Assembly (NCBI GenBank): GCA_030512295.1
Contig: JAULSR010000006.1
Location: forward strand, 1,364,001 to 1,428,000
From: Bombardia bombarda
Lineage: Eukaryota > Ascomycota > Sordariomycetes > Sordariales > Lasiosphaeriaceae
Length of the DNA: 64,000 nt
Direction of reading: 5' to 3'
Part shown: positions 1 through 10,299 of the stretch, in pieces
Layout: every line of letters begins with the position of its first letter
Position numbering within the stretch: position 1 is the first letter of the stretch
The notes under the pieces: generated by a model
What the model saw: the letters and a program-made list of their open reading frames with translations, nothing else
Databases searched by the model: none
What the model was told of the DNA's origin: nothing
Program-made: the position numbers and the translations under genes

Positions 1-1353
1 GTGCCCAAGACGCGGGAGCTTGTTCGGTGGTTGTTGTTGAGTAAGGTGGGTTATACCGTGTATGTGAACCAGGAGCTGAGGGGGAGTAGGGGGTTTGATG
101 CGCGGGGGTTGGTGGAGGGGGTCAGGAGGGAGAGGGAGAAGGGGGTTGAGGTTGAGGGGGAGGATGGGGGTAGTGGGAGTGGGAGTGGGAGTGGGAGTGG
201 GAGTGGGAGCGGGAGTGAGAGTGGTGATGGAAGTGGGGATGATGATGAGGTTGATGATGTGGAAAAACGACTACGGTACTGGGACGAGCAGATATGCCGG
301 ACCAGACCGCACACGTTTGACTTTGTTATTACCCTAGGCGGCGATGGCACCGTGCTGTATGCCAGCTGGCTGTTTCAGCGGATTGTCCCGCCCGTGCTGA
401 GCTTCGCGCTGGGCAGCTTGGGGTTCTTGACAAAGTTTGACTTTGAGGATCATCGGAGGATTTTGACGAATGCGTTTACCGAGGGGGTTAGTGTTAGCTT
501 GCGGTTGAGGTTTGAGGGGACGGTCATGAGGAGTCAGAGGAGGGGAAGGGAGGGGCAGCAGCAGCAGCAGCAGCAGATTTTGAATGGAGAAAATGGTCAG
601 GATAGGGGGGAGGATGAGGTGGATGAGGCGGAGGAAGAGGAGCAGCTGCATCGTAGTCGGGATTTGGTCGAGGAGCTTATTGGGGAGGAGAAGGACGATG
701 AACATACGCATCGGCCGGACGGGACGTACGAAGTGTTGAATGAGGTCGTTGTGGATAGGGGGCCGAATCCGAGTAAGTTCTCCGCTTCTGGTTTTGTTTA
801 TATTCACACACAGATCACAGGTTACTAATGGTATCCTCCAGCAATGTCCCTTACCGAAATATTCGGCGACGACGAGCACTTCACCTCGGTCATGGCCGAC
901 GGCGTGTGCGTGTCGACGCCAACCGGCTCGACGGCCTACAACCTCGCAGCCGGCGGCTCGCTCTGCCACCCCGAGAACCCCGTGATGTTGGTCACAGCCA
1001 TCTGCGCGCACACGCTGTCGTTCCGGCCCATCATCGTGCCCGACACGATCGTGCTGCGCATCGGGGTGCCGTACAACGCGCGCACGGGGTCGTGGGCCAG
1101 CTTCGACGGGCGCGAGCGTATCGAGCTGCGGCCGGGCGACTACGTGACCATCAGCGCGAGCAGGTATCCGTTTGCGTCGGTGCAGACGCCGGGAAGGAGG
1201 AGCGAGGACTGGATTAATAGTATCAGTGCCAAGCTTGGGTGGAATACGCGGCAGAAGCAGAAGTTGGGGGAGGGGGAGGGGGAGGGGGAGGGGAGCAGAC
1301 GGGGGGCTAGAGATGAGGTGAGGTGGATGAGATACTGCTTGGTGTATGAATAA
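1..1353 (+). CDS. NAD(+) kinase (ATP-NAD kinase family), 3' part
   Basis: Phosphorylates NAD+ (or NADH) to NADP(H), supplying NADPH metabolism. The gene enters the window already open, so its start lies upstream. Exon to 772, intron 773-841 (GTAAGT...CAG), exon 842-1353; the join gives a split Thr codon and reads ..RGPNPTMSLTEIFGD.., as in the family. Seen: the GGDGT catalytic/phosphate-binding motif in LGGDGTVLYASWLFQ (about 331-375), GSLGFLTKF, and the C-terminal NAD-binding motif TPTGSTAYNLAAGGS (about 916-960). Odd: a (Ser-Gly)n run followed by an acidic stretch (about 171-265), a Q-run (about 556-576) and an acidic insertion (about 598-705) sit between conserved blocks; the tail has a (Gly-Glu)n run. 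Such insertions are common in fungal homologues and probably form disordered loops. Family assignment is firm; which yeast paralogue (Utr1, Yef1 or Pos5) it matches is open. Confidence 0.93.
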
Positions 1354-1851
1354 TGAAACTGACTGTGAGGATGGTTCAGTTCTGTGATTTTATTGTTGCG
1401 GTTTATATGGTCTTTTATGGTTTGCTCCTGTGATTAACATGGAATAATGCGGGAGACATCATGATTGCATCCTTTCGAAGAGAATATACAGGGTACGTCT
1501 ATACACAACTGCAATATTTTCTTCTTCTTCTTCTTTCCTTTTTCTTTTCTGTTGGTGACCATCAGGGGGTAAATATGACAGTCATGTGACTCGGTCTTAA
1601 GACATCAAAGCTCCGCTGTTGCCGATCTGGATTCTGGAGTGAATCAACAATGCGTGATTGAGGAGACGATCGGGCATTCTGACCAATGATAACGTCATTG
1701 GCCTGCATCGCCAACAGCGCTTTACCTATCACCATTCGATCGAGCGCTCAGCTTAGTAGTAGCTACGCTCGAGCTACCTACCTACCCCATCCGTTGAGCC
1801 CATCCGATCTATTTGAACCTAATAATTTGCAACTCCAATCCCCCCGCACAC
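1354..1851. other. Intergenic stretch, NADK 3' side to GLO2 5' side
   Basis: No gene seen. Contains a CTT/T-rich pyrimidine tract at about 1518-1550 and, nearer GLO2, the TACCTACCTACC-type sequence (about 1775-1787) that recurs in other intergenic regions here. Probably the 3' UTR of the NAD kinase plus the GLO2 promoter and leader. Confidence 0.5.
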
Positions 1852-3465
1852 ATGAATGCCCTCATTGCTAGAAGGGCCCTTTCCAACCATCAAAGAACGA
1901 TTCCATTTCTGAACTCGGCTGCAAGTACACCACCAATGTTATGTGAATAATGATCCGTGGTGTTGAATGCTGACTGAATTTTGGTAATAGAGGCAACAGC
2001 TCGCCATCAATACTCGCAAAATGCATATTCAATCGATACCCATGTGTATGTCTGTTCCATCATTGACTTGTTCATATTAGGAATGAGAGGCTGATGATTG
2101 TTCATTTTTCGCTGTCAAAAGGGGTGGGCAGCAGCGACAACTACGCCTACCTGCTTGTTGACGACAAGACGAAGGACGCTGTTATTATTGATCCGGCGCA
2201 TCCGTCCGAGTAGGTGTCTTTTGTCTCTCATGACACCGATTCTCTTGTGATGTCAATATGGCCCGTGAGGGTGAAGCGAGGAAATAGGAATAGTAGCAGT
2301 GTTGCTCATGATTTTCTGCAGTTTTTACTAACGATTGCTATAGAGTCGCCCCTGTCCTCGAAAAGGCCATCAAGGACGGGTCCATCAACCTCACGGCTAT
2401 CGTGAATACCCACCAGTAAGCGTTATCCTCCCCAGCTTCGCTTAATCTGTCAGACAGACACAGTCGCAACACACTTGCTGACTGCCATACCATAGCCACT
2501 GGGACCACGCGGGTGGAAATCCCGAAGTTGTGAGTGTGCAAACTACCTTTGGCACTGATTACTTACCTGGCTTACTTACTTACATACTGACAACCAAAAC
2601 AGCTCACCACCCTCGGCCCCTCGCTCAACGTCATCGGCGGCAAGGACTGCAAAGAGGTCAAGACGACGCCCAAGCACGGCGAGACTTTCAAGATCGGCAG
2701 CGGCATCACCGTCACGGCGCTGCACACGCCGTGCCACACCCAGGACAGCATCTGCTACTTTGTCCAAGATGGCGAGGACAAGGCCGTGTTTACCGGCGAT
2801 ACCCTTTTCCACGGCGGTCGGTGATATTACCCTCCCTTCCTTGGTTGTTTCAATATTTTGAGAGATCGAATCTTTGCTGACACGCCGCCATTTCTTTTCT
2901 TCAGGTTGCGGCAAATTCTTTGAAGGCACGGGCGAGGAGATGCACAAGGCCCTGAACGAGACGCTCGCCGCTTTGCCTGATGACACCAAGGTATATGTAG
3001 GTGTTTTCTTTCCTTTTCTATTTTCCCCTGAAATGAGTGAGCTATTGCCAATCAGTATACACAGCCGGGCCACGAGTACACAAAGTCCAACGTCAAGTTC
3101 GCCATGTCCGTCCTTCCGTCCGAGGCCGTCAAGGCCCTCTCGGCCTTTGCCGACGCCAACAAGGAGACGCAGGGCAAATTCACCATTGGCGACGAGAAGG
3201 TCAGTGTTCGTTCTTAGTGTCATTCATCTATTTTATGATGGGGTTTACTTTGCTAACATGACTGGCGGATGCAGAAGCATAATGTGTTTATGAGACCCCA
3301 GGTAAGTGAAGATAAGATATGTGGTTGACTCCCGCCCCGTTTGTCTGGCCAGGAACTGACCACTATGGATAACAACAGGACTCCGAGATCCAAAGAGTGA
3401 CGGGCGAGACTGACCCGGCTGCAATCATGACAAAGATGAGGGAGCTGAAGAACAACTTCAAGTAA
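1852..3465 (+). CDS. GLO2: Hydroxyacylglutathione hydrolase (glyoxalase II)
   Basis: Hydrolyses S-D-lactoylglutathione to D-lactate and glutathione, the second step of methylglyoxal detoxification. Metallo-beta-lactamase fold. Exons from the internal start: 2021-2045, 2122-2209, 2344-2415, 2496-2529, 2603-2816, 2905-2996, 3065-3199, 3275-3301, 3379-3465; all phases agree and give 257 residues, the usual length. Begins MHIQSIPMW; the metal-binding THxHxDH motif is assembled across an intron (NTHHHWDHAGG), followed by HTPCHT, FTGDTLF, CGKFFEG and YPGHEYT. An upstream ATG at 1852 ([15 protein letters not shown]..) can be joined in frame through a 55-nt intron (1938-1992) to [15 protein letters not shown]; that basic, acid-poor extension looks like a mitochondrial presequence, so two start sites may give mitochondrial and cytosolic forms. 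The core gene is certain; the extension is inferred and its donor (GTTATG) is weak. Confidence 0.93.
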
Positions 3466-4703
3466 GTGAGCTTGTCCATGAGGAGGTGTTAGATATTTGT
3501 GTCCTTGTATATGCAGCCGGCGGGGATTGTGCTTAATTCGTTCTGTCTGTACTTGGAGAAGAAGTGCTATCGCCTCAGATGCGGGAAAATCTCATCTCTA
3601 AAACAACCATTGGTGCGATGGTGATGTGGTTTTATGCGACCTCTCTCCGGGAGCCAATCCGGCCCCTCAAGCCTTTCAGACGTGTATGGCTATCTATATC
3701 CGTGCGGCTATTTTCATCATGTTGCCCTGGAAGCGACATATTACTGGTGAAGCTCGGAGACAAATGTGGTCTTGGAATATCAAGACAGGTTTCGAGACCA
3801 AGTGCATCATCATGTGTACATTTACTGCGAGTCTAAGGTTTTATTTACTGAGATTTACGTCTGTGTCCGCCAAGCCCATGCCACCAAGAACGTTGAAAGA
3901 ACGAGATGGCTTGAACCCGACGGAGGCCACCGAAATGACCACACATTTATTCTTGCTTCAGTGTCCACACTTACTCGCCCTATAGGTTGGAGGCGGCAAG
4001 CTCTAGCTATTATAAGAAGCGTGTTGTAGAGGAAGGAGAGTGTTGATGGATGTGAATGGGGAAATACCGCGAGGTACTGGAAATAACGAGACAAAAATAC
4101 TAGGAACCTTGTGATGTTTCATTCTATCCTCTCATTCTGATCCGACTCCAAGGGGGGACGGAAGTCGGGAATAGGAGAGAAGAGGAAGAAAATGCACATC
4201 CTATTGGTGATTTGGCATTGACAATCCAGAGATCATTAATCCGACAGCAGACATGAGCAGAACTGACAGTCTGTCATGGCTTGGAAGTCTTCAGTTTCCA
4301 GCAGGGCATGTTTCCATTGTTGGTTGGTTCTGAGTGTGATGATAGGAAAGGGAAATTTTTTAGTGGACATTTTTGCAGTGACTTTATACCTCCCAACCTG
4401 CCGGCTTCATCACGTGAGCAGGCGCCGGATTGGCGCGTTAGCTGCGCTAGGAGGTGGAGAAAGACACCAAGTGTCATCCATGGATTCCCGTCCCATCTTC
4501 CCCAATTCAAACCCCACTTGGCGCATGTCTTTACAACGGGCGGTATTGTTGAACTGCCCTGCGTCATCCCGAAATACAAGAAACAAAAACGTCCAGAATC
4601 CAAACATCTCTCGACCCCCTTGCCGGGGAAGGGCGTTAGTTGTTGCTCTGTCGCAGCCGACCTGATAGGAAGGGAGCGAAACGAAAGCGCAAAGCAAGCA
4701 GAG
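3466..4703. other. Intergenic stretch, no gene recognised
   Basis: Several short open frames on both strands show no recognisable domain, consistent codon bias or splice logic. It probably holds the GLO2 3' UTR and the promoter of the EF-hand gene. A GTTAGT donor-like site at 4634 could belong to a 5' exon of the EF-hand gene, but no upstream frame I tried joins in the correct phase. Confidence 0.4.
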
Positions 4704-5474
4704 ATGGCAAGCCAGACAGCTTCCTAGCCCCCCGTCCCACTGATGGCGCAAACCACTAACATATACTCTCTCTCACAACACAGCCTCCAAAACGCCGCCC
4801 AGCAGCATCCGCAGCCGCAGCCGCAGCCGACGCCGCCGCCGGCCCCTCCAGACCGCGCCAGTCCAAGCTCGCAAAAGAGAACAAGATCACCGCACAAGAA
4901 GAAGCCGAGATCAAAGAAGCCTTCAGCCTATTCGCCGAGCCCATGGACGGCGAGAAGGAAGGCGTCATCCCAATAGGCGATGTCCGTCGCGCCATGATGT
5001 TTGTCCCTTCCCCCTTTCCCCTCCCCCTCCCCTCTACCACCCACCAAACTAACCCCCCCCCCTTCCTGTCCCCAGCGCCCTCGGCATCCCCCCCAAAACA
5101 AATCCGAGCTCTCCCAATTCACATCCGTCCTCGACCCCGACGACGAAGGCTTCGCGACCTACCCGTCCTTCGTCGCCATCTGCGCGCTCAAGCTGCAGAA
5201 CCGCGACCAGACCAGCGAGGCCCACCAGCGCGAGGTCGACGAGGCCTTTGCGCTGTTTACTGCCAGTGGTGCCGAGGGGGACGAGCCGCCGCCTTCAGTC
5301 ATCACGCTCGCGCACCTCAGGCGCGTGGCGGCCGTGCTGCGGGAGGACGAGAATGTGGACGAGGAGCTGCTGAAGGATATGATTCTCGAGGCGAATGGCG
5401 GCGCGGGGGTCGGGAAGGGGGTGCGGAAGGACGAGTTTGATGGGGTGTTGAGGAGGGCGGGGGTTTGGAGGTGA
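4704..5474 (+). CDS. EF-hand calcium-binding (calmodulin-like) protein, apparent frameshift
   Basis: A calmodulin/centrin-shaped EF-hand protein of about 190 residues. The conserved body reads ..ITAQEEAEIKEAFSLFAEP.. then GVIPIGDVRRAM (exon 4784-4998, donor GTTTGT), then intron 4999-5075 to CAG, then ALGIPPK, then KSELSQFTSVLDPDDEGFATYPSF and a C-terminal EF pair to the stop at 5474. Only the LDPDDEGFATY loop looks near-canonical; the other loops have lost acidic ligands, so much of the protein may bind partners rather than Ca2+. Frame problem: ALGIPPK and KSELSQF lie in different frames around 5084-5101; one extra base in the CCCCCCCAAAAC run would join them. Start: the ATG at 4704 followed by a GC-AG intron (GCAAGC at 4707 to CAG at 4783) gives MPPKRRPAAS.., the only in-phase solution I found; it is tentative. 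The N-terminus is Ala/Pro/Arg-rich. Exact orthologue not identified. Confidence 0.75.
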
Positions 5475-6617
5475 TGGTTGGGGGGGGGGGGGGGGGGAAG
5501 TAATTTTAATGATGGGTTGCTGGCTTGGGCTTTGTGGACATTACATATGTCTTCACGTGTGTATGAAGAGTTCTGGGTGAGAAGGGGTGGTTAAGAGGAA
5601 GGGGGAAGGATGACAGTGAGGCTCATCAGGTCCTTGCCGGCTGATCTCCCATTGGGCCCATCATTGGGTTCTGCTGCTGCTGCTAGTCGCGACGATTTTG
5701 GTAGTCCAAAACCGCTACTGGCGGGCCGGTTGGAATGCGATGGGGCAGACGATGACATATCGCGAGATACACGCGGTTTTGATCTGAGAGAGCGACGGGC
5801 GGCTCTCTCACGGCCTCAGGGAGATGCAGTGGTCATCTCCCACAATGTCGACTGAGAGGTGCGTTATGTGGATGCTGGTGTTCAAGCCCGTGTCCATGAT
5901 ATCCGCATAATGCGATTCTCGAATTCAACGGACAAGCTCCCGCGGAGGATTCCCGATCTATGGTTGGAATTGGGGCTGTTGCGAGACGCTACAACTGCGG
6001 CATATACGGCCAGGCGCCATGTAGCCAAGTCCAGTGGAAGGAGAGGGCAACATAGTATGCGCCATGGGATTGGGAGAAAGACTAGGCGGCCACAGTTCCT
6101 GACCAAATGGCAGGCAGAGGGGCAGCCAGTTCCTTTGAGTGTCTGTACTCGTGACAGAGGCTCAGATTTACTTAGCTCGTTGCTCCGTACTCGTAAAGAC
6201 GGATAACCACCGCCGTATAGGCAGGTTTGGTTTACAATTAAGAACATGGGTGTATCTATCTCCAAAGACTAATTAATGTGCAGCGCTTCAGCTTCATGAA
6301 GAGACAAAATGCAGAACATGTACAAATGAAGGGATTGAATTCCCAATGCATTTACTGAAGCGGTAACTGGTACCAAGATAGATGAGATGGTATGAACAAA
6401 ATGCATATCTACTGCATATATAACATATATAAATGTCCATCATCCAACGCCATAAAAATGCCGAACAAAGCCCCCGAAGCGAAATATAAAAGAAAAGACA
6501 ACAAATCATTCAATCTCTCCCAGCGCTTTGCAGGCTATATGTTTCTCTTTTTCTTCTCCTCATCTCACATAATTTCATGTTTTTCTGCCTCAAACATCAC
6601 ACATCTCTCGCATCTCA
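5475..6617. other. Intergenic stretch with a G18 homopolymer
   Basis: Starts with an 18-base G run (5480-5497) just after the EF-hand stop. The rest lies between two genes that converge here, the EF-hand gene (plus) and the eIF4E-family gene (minus), so it is mainly 3' UTR and spacer. The short frames at about 5610-6265 resemble nothing I recognise. Confidence 0.4.
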
Positions 6618-7511
6618 TTATTGCTCCCCCGAAGGCGGGACCTCGACAATCTGTGGTGCCGCCGCCTTGGCCTTTGCCGCCGCCGCAGCCGCGTCTCTCG
6701 CCTTTTGCGAGTCCAGCACGGCCTGCAGCTCTGGCGGGGCCTTGAACCCAGCATGATCCGAGTGCTTCTTGTAGAAATAGTTATCGGCCTTGGGGCGCAG
6801 CTCGGCGGGCAGATCCTCGAGCACGCACTGCAGGATGCCGTCGATCGACGCCTGCTGCGACGAGTCGCGGTGCCAGATGGAGATGAGGTGCGAGTTGAAG
6901 CGGACCGAGAGGCCGACGCCGCAGATTTGGTCGGCTACAGACGAAATCATCGTTAGCATTCTGTGATGATATGGGAAGGAGGTTTGTGTATTGGAGAACA
7001 AAAAAAAGGGAAACTGACTCTTCACAATCGATTCCTCCAACTTCTCCCCAATCGCCAGCAGCTGCACGCGGGTCCAGAAGTCTGGACCAGTGGCCTTGGG
7101 CACGCGGAAGGTCCAGCTGCCGCCGTTGATGTTGCGGCGGTCCTCCCAGATGGGCTTGAAGCCGGCCTTGAACAGGTAGATGCTCTCGCGCATCTTGATC
7201 TGGTCGACGGGGGTGTTGTTGTTGTAGCGCCAGAAATCCTGGACGTTCTCGATCTGGGCGCCGAGCTGCTCGAGCTGCGCGTGGTAGACGGCGCCGTCGG
7301 GCCCGGGCTTGCCGGCGGCGGCATCCTTGGGCGCTTGCCGGTCAAAGTAGACGTTCCAGTAGTGCTGCGTCGGCAGCCGCATCGATCGGAACAGGTTGCG
7401 CTTGGCGTCGTCGCGCTGCTCGGCGGGCGAGCTGACGCTGGGGGAGTTGGGGTCCGACGACTGCGAGAGGGACGAGAGCCCGCGCGTGAAGAGGGATGGC
7501 TTGGATGCCAT
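6618..7511 (-). CDS. eIF4E-family cap-binding protein, 4EHP-like (class II)
   Basis: mRNA cap-binding protein of the eIF4E fold, 269 residues, exons 7019-7511 and 6618-6934 (intron 6935-7018, GTCAGT...TAG, joining V-K to T-D-Q-I-C-G). Conserved blocks in order: HYWNVYFDR, FWRYNNN, LFKAGFKPIWEDRRN.NGGSW, FWTRVQLLAIGEKL, DQICGVGLSVRF and ISIWHRD. The second cap-stacking Trp is present (PIWED), but where classical eIF4E has the first stacking Trp this protein has Tyr in AVYHAQLEQLG, as in metazoan 4EHP (eIF4E2). That suggests a weaker-binding or repressive/specialised cap-binding role rather than the main initiation factor; this is inferred from family knowledge. The N-terminus is Ser-rich and the C-terminus is an Ala/Lys-rich tail. 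The leader directly before the ATG is a CAC/CCA repeat. Confidence 0.87.
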   Translation of the reverse strand: MASKPSLFTRGLSSLSQSSDPNSPSVSSPAEQRDDAKRNLFRSMRLPTQHYWNVYFDRQAPKDAAAGKPGPDGAVYHAQLEQLGAQIENVQDFWRYNNNTPVDQIKMRESIYLFKAGFKPIWEDRRNINGGSWTFRVPKATGPDFWTRVQLLAIGEKLEESIVKSQFPFFLFSNTQTSFPYHHRMLTMISSVADQICGVGLSVRFNSHLISIWHRDSSQQASIDGILQCVLEDLPAELRPKADNYFYKKHSDHAGFKAPPELQAVLDSQKARDAAAAAAKAKAAAPQIVEVPPSGEQ

Positions 7512-7545
7512 TTTTGGTGGTGGTGGTGGTGGTGGTGGTGATGAG
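7512..7545 (-). repeat. CAC trinucleotide repeat in leader of the 4EHP gene
   Basis: About eight GGT units on the plus strand (CAC/ACC on the transcribed strand), separated by only a few bases from the start codon of the eIF4E-family gene. It would give an unstructured CA-rich leader. A simple repeat prone to length change. Confidence 0.7.
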
Positions 7546-10299
7546 GGTGGTGAGGGGGAGGTGAGGTGAGGCGGGATGGGACGAGTGTGAGAATGCAGGT
7601 ACACACGGTAGTGTAGAATAGATGGTGGAGGTGTGGAGGGGCGGATGTGCAAGGTACGGATTACACAAGACAGCTGAGGCTCCAAGTGAATGTGCCGGAT
7701 TGCTGCAGTTGCTCTTCGAGGACGGAGTGAGAGAAGGAGGCCAATGACAGATCACTTCCAGGCAAGTGAGTGTGAGTGTTTGAGTGTATTTGTACGAGTG
7801 GTCGGCGGTTAATGCCTTCTTTGTTTGCTCAGAAACAAGATCCCAGGGGTAGTCTCTCTTTCAAGAGTTGGGATGGGCGCCTAGGGTGGTTGGTTGGCTG
7901 GATCGTTGGTGTGGAAGATGAACCAAAGAGAGAGAAAGAGAAAGAGCGAGCTGTGAACCAATGTACTTGGGATTCGTGTCAGGACGTAGGAAAGAGAGCA
8001 AAGAGAACAGGGAGAGAAATTGAGGTTGTCTGGGCCAGGGGTAGAAACAGTTCAGGTCGTAAGGAAAGGTCGTCCAGTTGGAAGCCGAGGACCACTCAAG
8101 GTGCGAGGAGGGGCTGTGAGAGCGCAGCTTGGGGCTTGGGGGTTTCCAGTTGGGGAACTTGTCAGGTTGTCACCGTTACCCAAGGAAGGTACTACCGGGT
8201 AACGTGGCTGGCGTGGTTACACTATCACAACCAGGGAAGGAACTATTGAAACAAACGACATCTCAAAGACCCGATGAGCAATGGCAGTCAGCGAATGACT
8301 GACTGACAGAAAGTAGCAGGCCAACAATGCTAAAGTTGAGAACAATGAAACAATTGTCTCTGTCTCTCTGGCATGTACATGCACATCTGAATGACGTGAG
8401 GTCAAGTCCGGCGAACGAAGTATTGGGCCCCAAAACATGAAACAGACGAGCCCGCTGGCAAAGCCGCCCAGGGATCGCTGCAGCTTCCCCTTGCTTGTTT
8501 CAGTCGCAGCTGCCCTTGGCTTTGTGTGGAACAGTGTTAGCATCCATCTTCCGCAAAGCTTCAAAGGGATTTATTTGTCAGTCTGCCTCATACACATCGG
8601 GACGATAGGCATAATCAAGATAAATATGGAACTTGGACCTTTCAGTCTCGTATGTAATCTGCGTTGAAGATGCCTTTTGTGAGCGAAGTTGCTTTCCCTA
8701 TTGTAAAGCGGGGAAGGCTGCGGGGAGTCGGAGAATAGAGGGGCAGGTTGCTTCGCATACAGCGCCTCGGTGGGGCTCCATATTGTCGGCCCCGGGTGGT
8801 AGCTGAAAACCAAAGTAGGGCGGACGTTAGGGGTCATGCAGCCTGAGGTGTCTTGGCCTACCTGACGACGGCCCTGATGGCACTCTTCCCTTTTTGATGG
8901 AGGGATGGACGGGGAGTCAATGGACCTGGACAACATCTCCCATAATCGATTGTGCTTGCAGATTCAAATCATCCCAAAGCCATGGGATTTAACGCCAGAT
9001 GCACAAAGGCCCTACCGCCATCACCAGCCCAACCGCCTCGCTACCAACCTTTCTTGGGCCCATGGACAAACAGCTCGTGGCCGGCGGCCCGCTGTTAGCT
9101 CTCCAGAGTTCAACAGCTGGCTGAGGTTCACCAGGCCCTGTCTCAACTCTATTGTTAGCTAACTCACCCCGGAATGGCCAACACACAAACGTCTTTCTAT
9201 TCCTAGGTGCGAATTGCACGACGAGAAGCAAGGTGGAAGCCATATCGGGTCAGTTTGTCATTGTCTAGGATTCAGGAGGTCGTGAGACAGAGAAAACGTG
9301 CGATGCAAGTGGCGACATTTTGGCCGATTGTAGGACCAAAATCGGCAATGACAGGATGTGTGCGACTGCAACAGCAGTTGACATTGACAACGGTAATGGC
9401 GTCTTTAAGAAGCCTAACCTTGGATTTGGGATGGCTGGATATGTGGATTTGTGGATTTGTAACTGCCTTGTTTGGAGAATGGAAATTCCCGGCAATTAAT
9501 TCAGTAGCGGTTCACTCCGGGTGCTTTGATTTTGATAAAGTTTGCGCCAGGTTCTGGGGTTTTCTCGAGCTGTGGTCGGGAGGTCAGGTCGGTCGAGCTG
9601 GCAGCCAGCGCCAGGCTAGCCAGCTGGTAACCGCCCATCAACCGAACGACAACGGCAGCCACTCGCATCATCCTCACCCGTTACACTTACATGCTCTCTC
9701 ATCGATAATTACCAGATTGTATGTATAGCGTGTTTGGCGGTTGCATATCTGGTCCGCTGAGTCGGTCGAAGTTTGTTCACGCGGTCGGAATTCCATAGGT
9801 CATCCGCCCGTCGTTGAACCTTGGAGCGCCCACCTTGCCCCTCACTCCAACTCACCCAGAGGCGAAGCGCGCTTTCCTGATCACTTTTCCTGGATCCACG
9901 TGCAGATAGCTCCCGCAGACCATACAACCACCTCGGACTCAACCACGTCCACGTACCTCACCTTCAACTCACTTTGATCTGAGGAAGGAGTGACAGTTGG
10001 CATTGGGCACCGGCTGCTCTTCAATTGTTGTAAATTTGAATAAGCTTAGATTTTGCGCTATCAAGGTAAGCCATCGCTTCTAGTTTACCTCCCCCCCCAA
10101 ACCTAACCCGACCCTCCCCCCTTCGTATTATACTTTCCAGACTCTTTCCCAGCCTGCACCTCCCCAACTTCAAATCACAATACATATCGTATTCTTTCCC
10201 TCCCCTTCCCTCCACACCCTCCTCTTCTACGAGGAATATTTCCACATAAATATCTCCATTTCAGATTTTACCCCCATCCCCACCACCACCACCATTATT
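7546..10299. other. Long intergenic region between two divergent genes
   Basis: About 2.75 kb without a supported gene, between the divergent 4EHP-like gene (minus) and the low-complexity protein gene (plus). It presumably holds both promoters. The last 250 bases (about 10085-10295) are strongly C/T-rich, like a fungal leader. Short frames such as 7776-8249 have no recognisable content. Confidence 0.4.
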
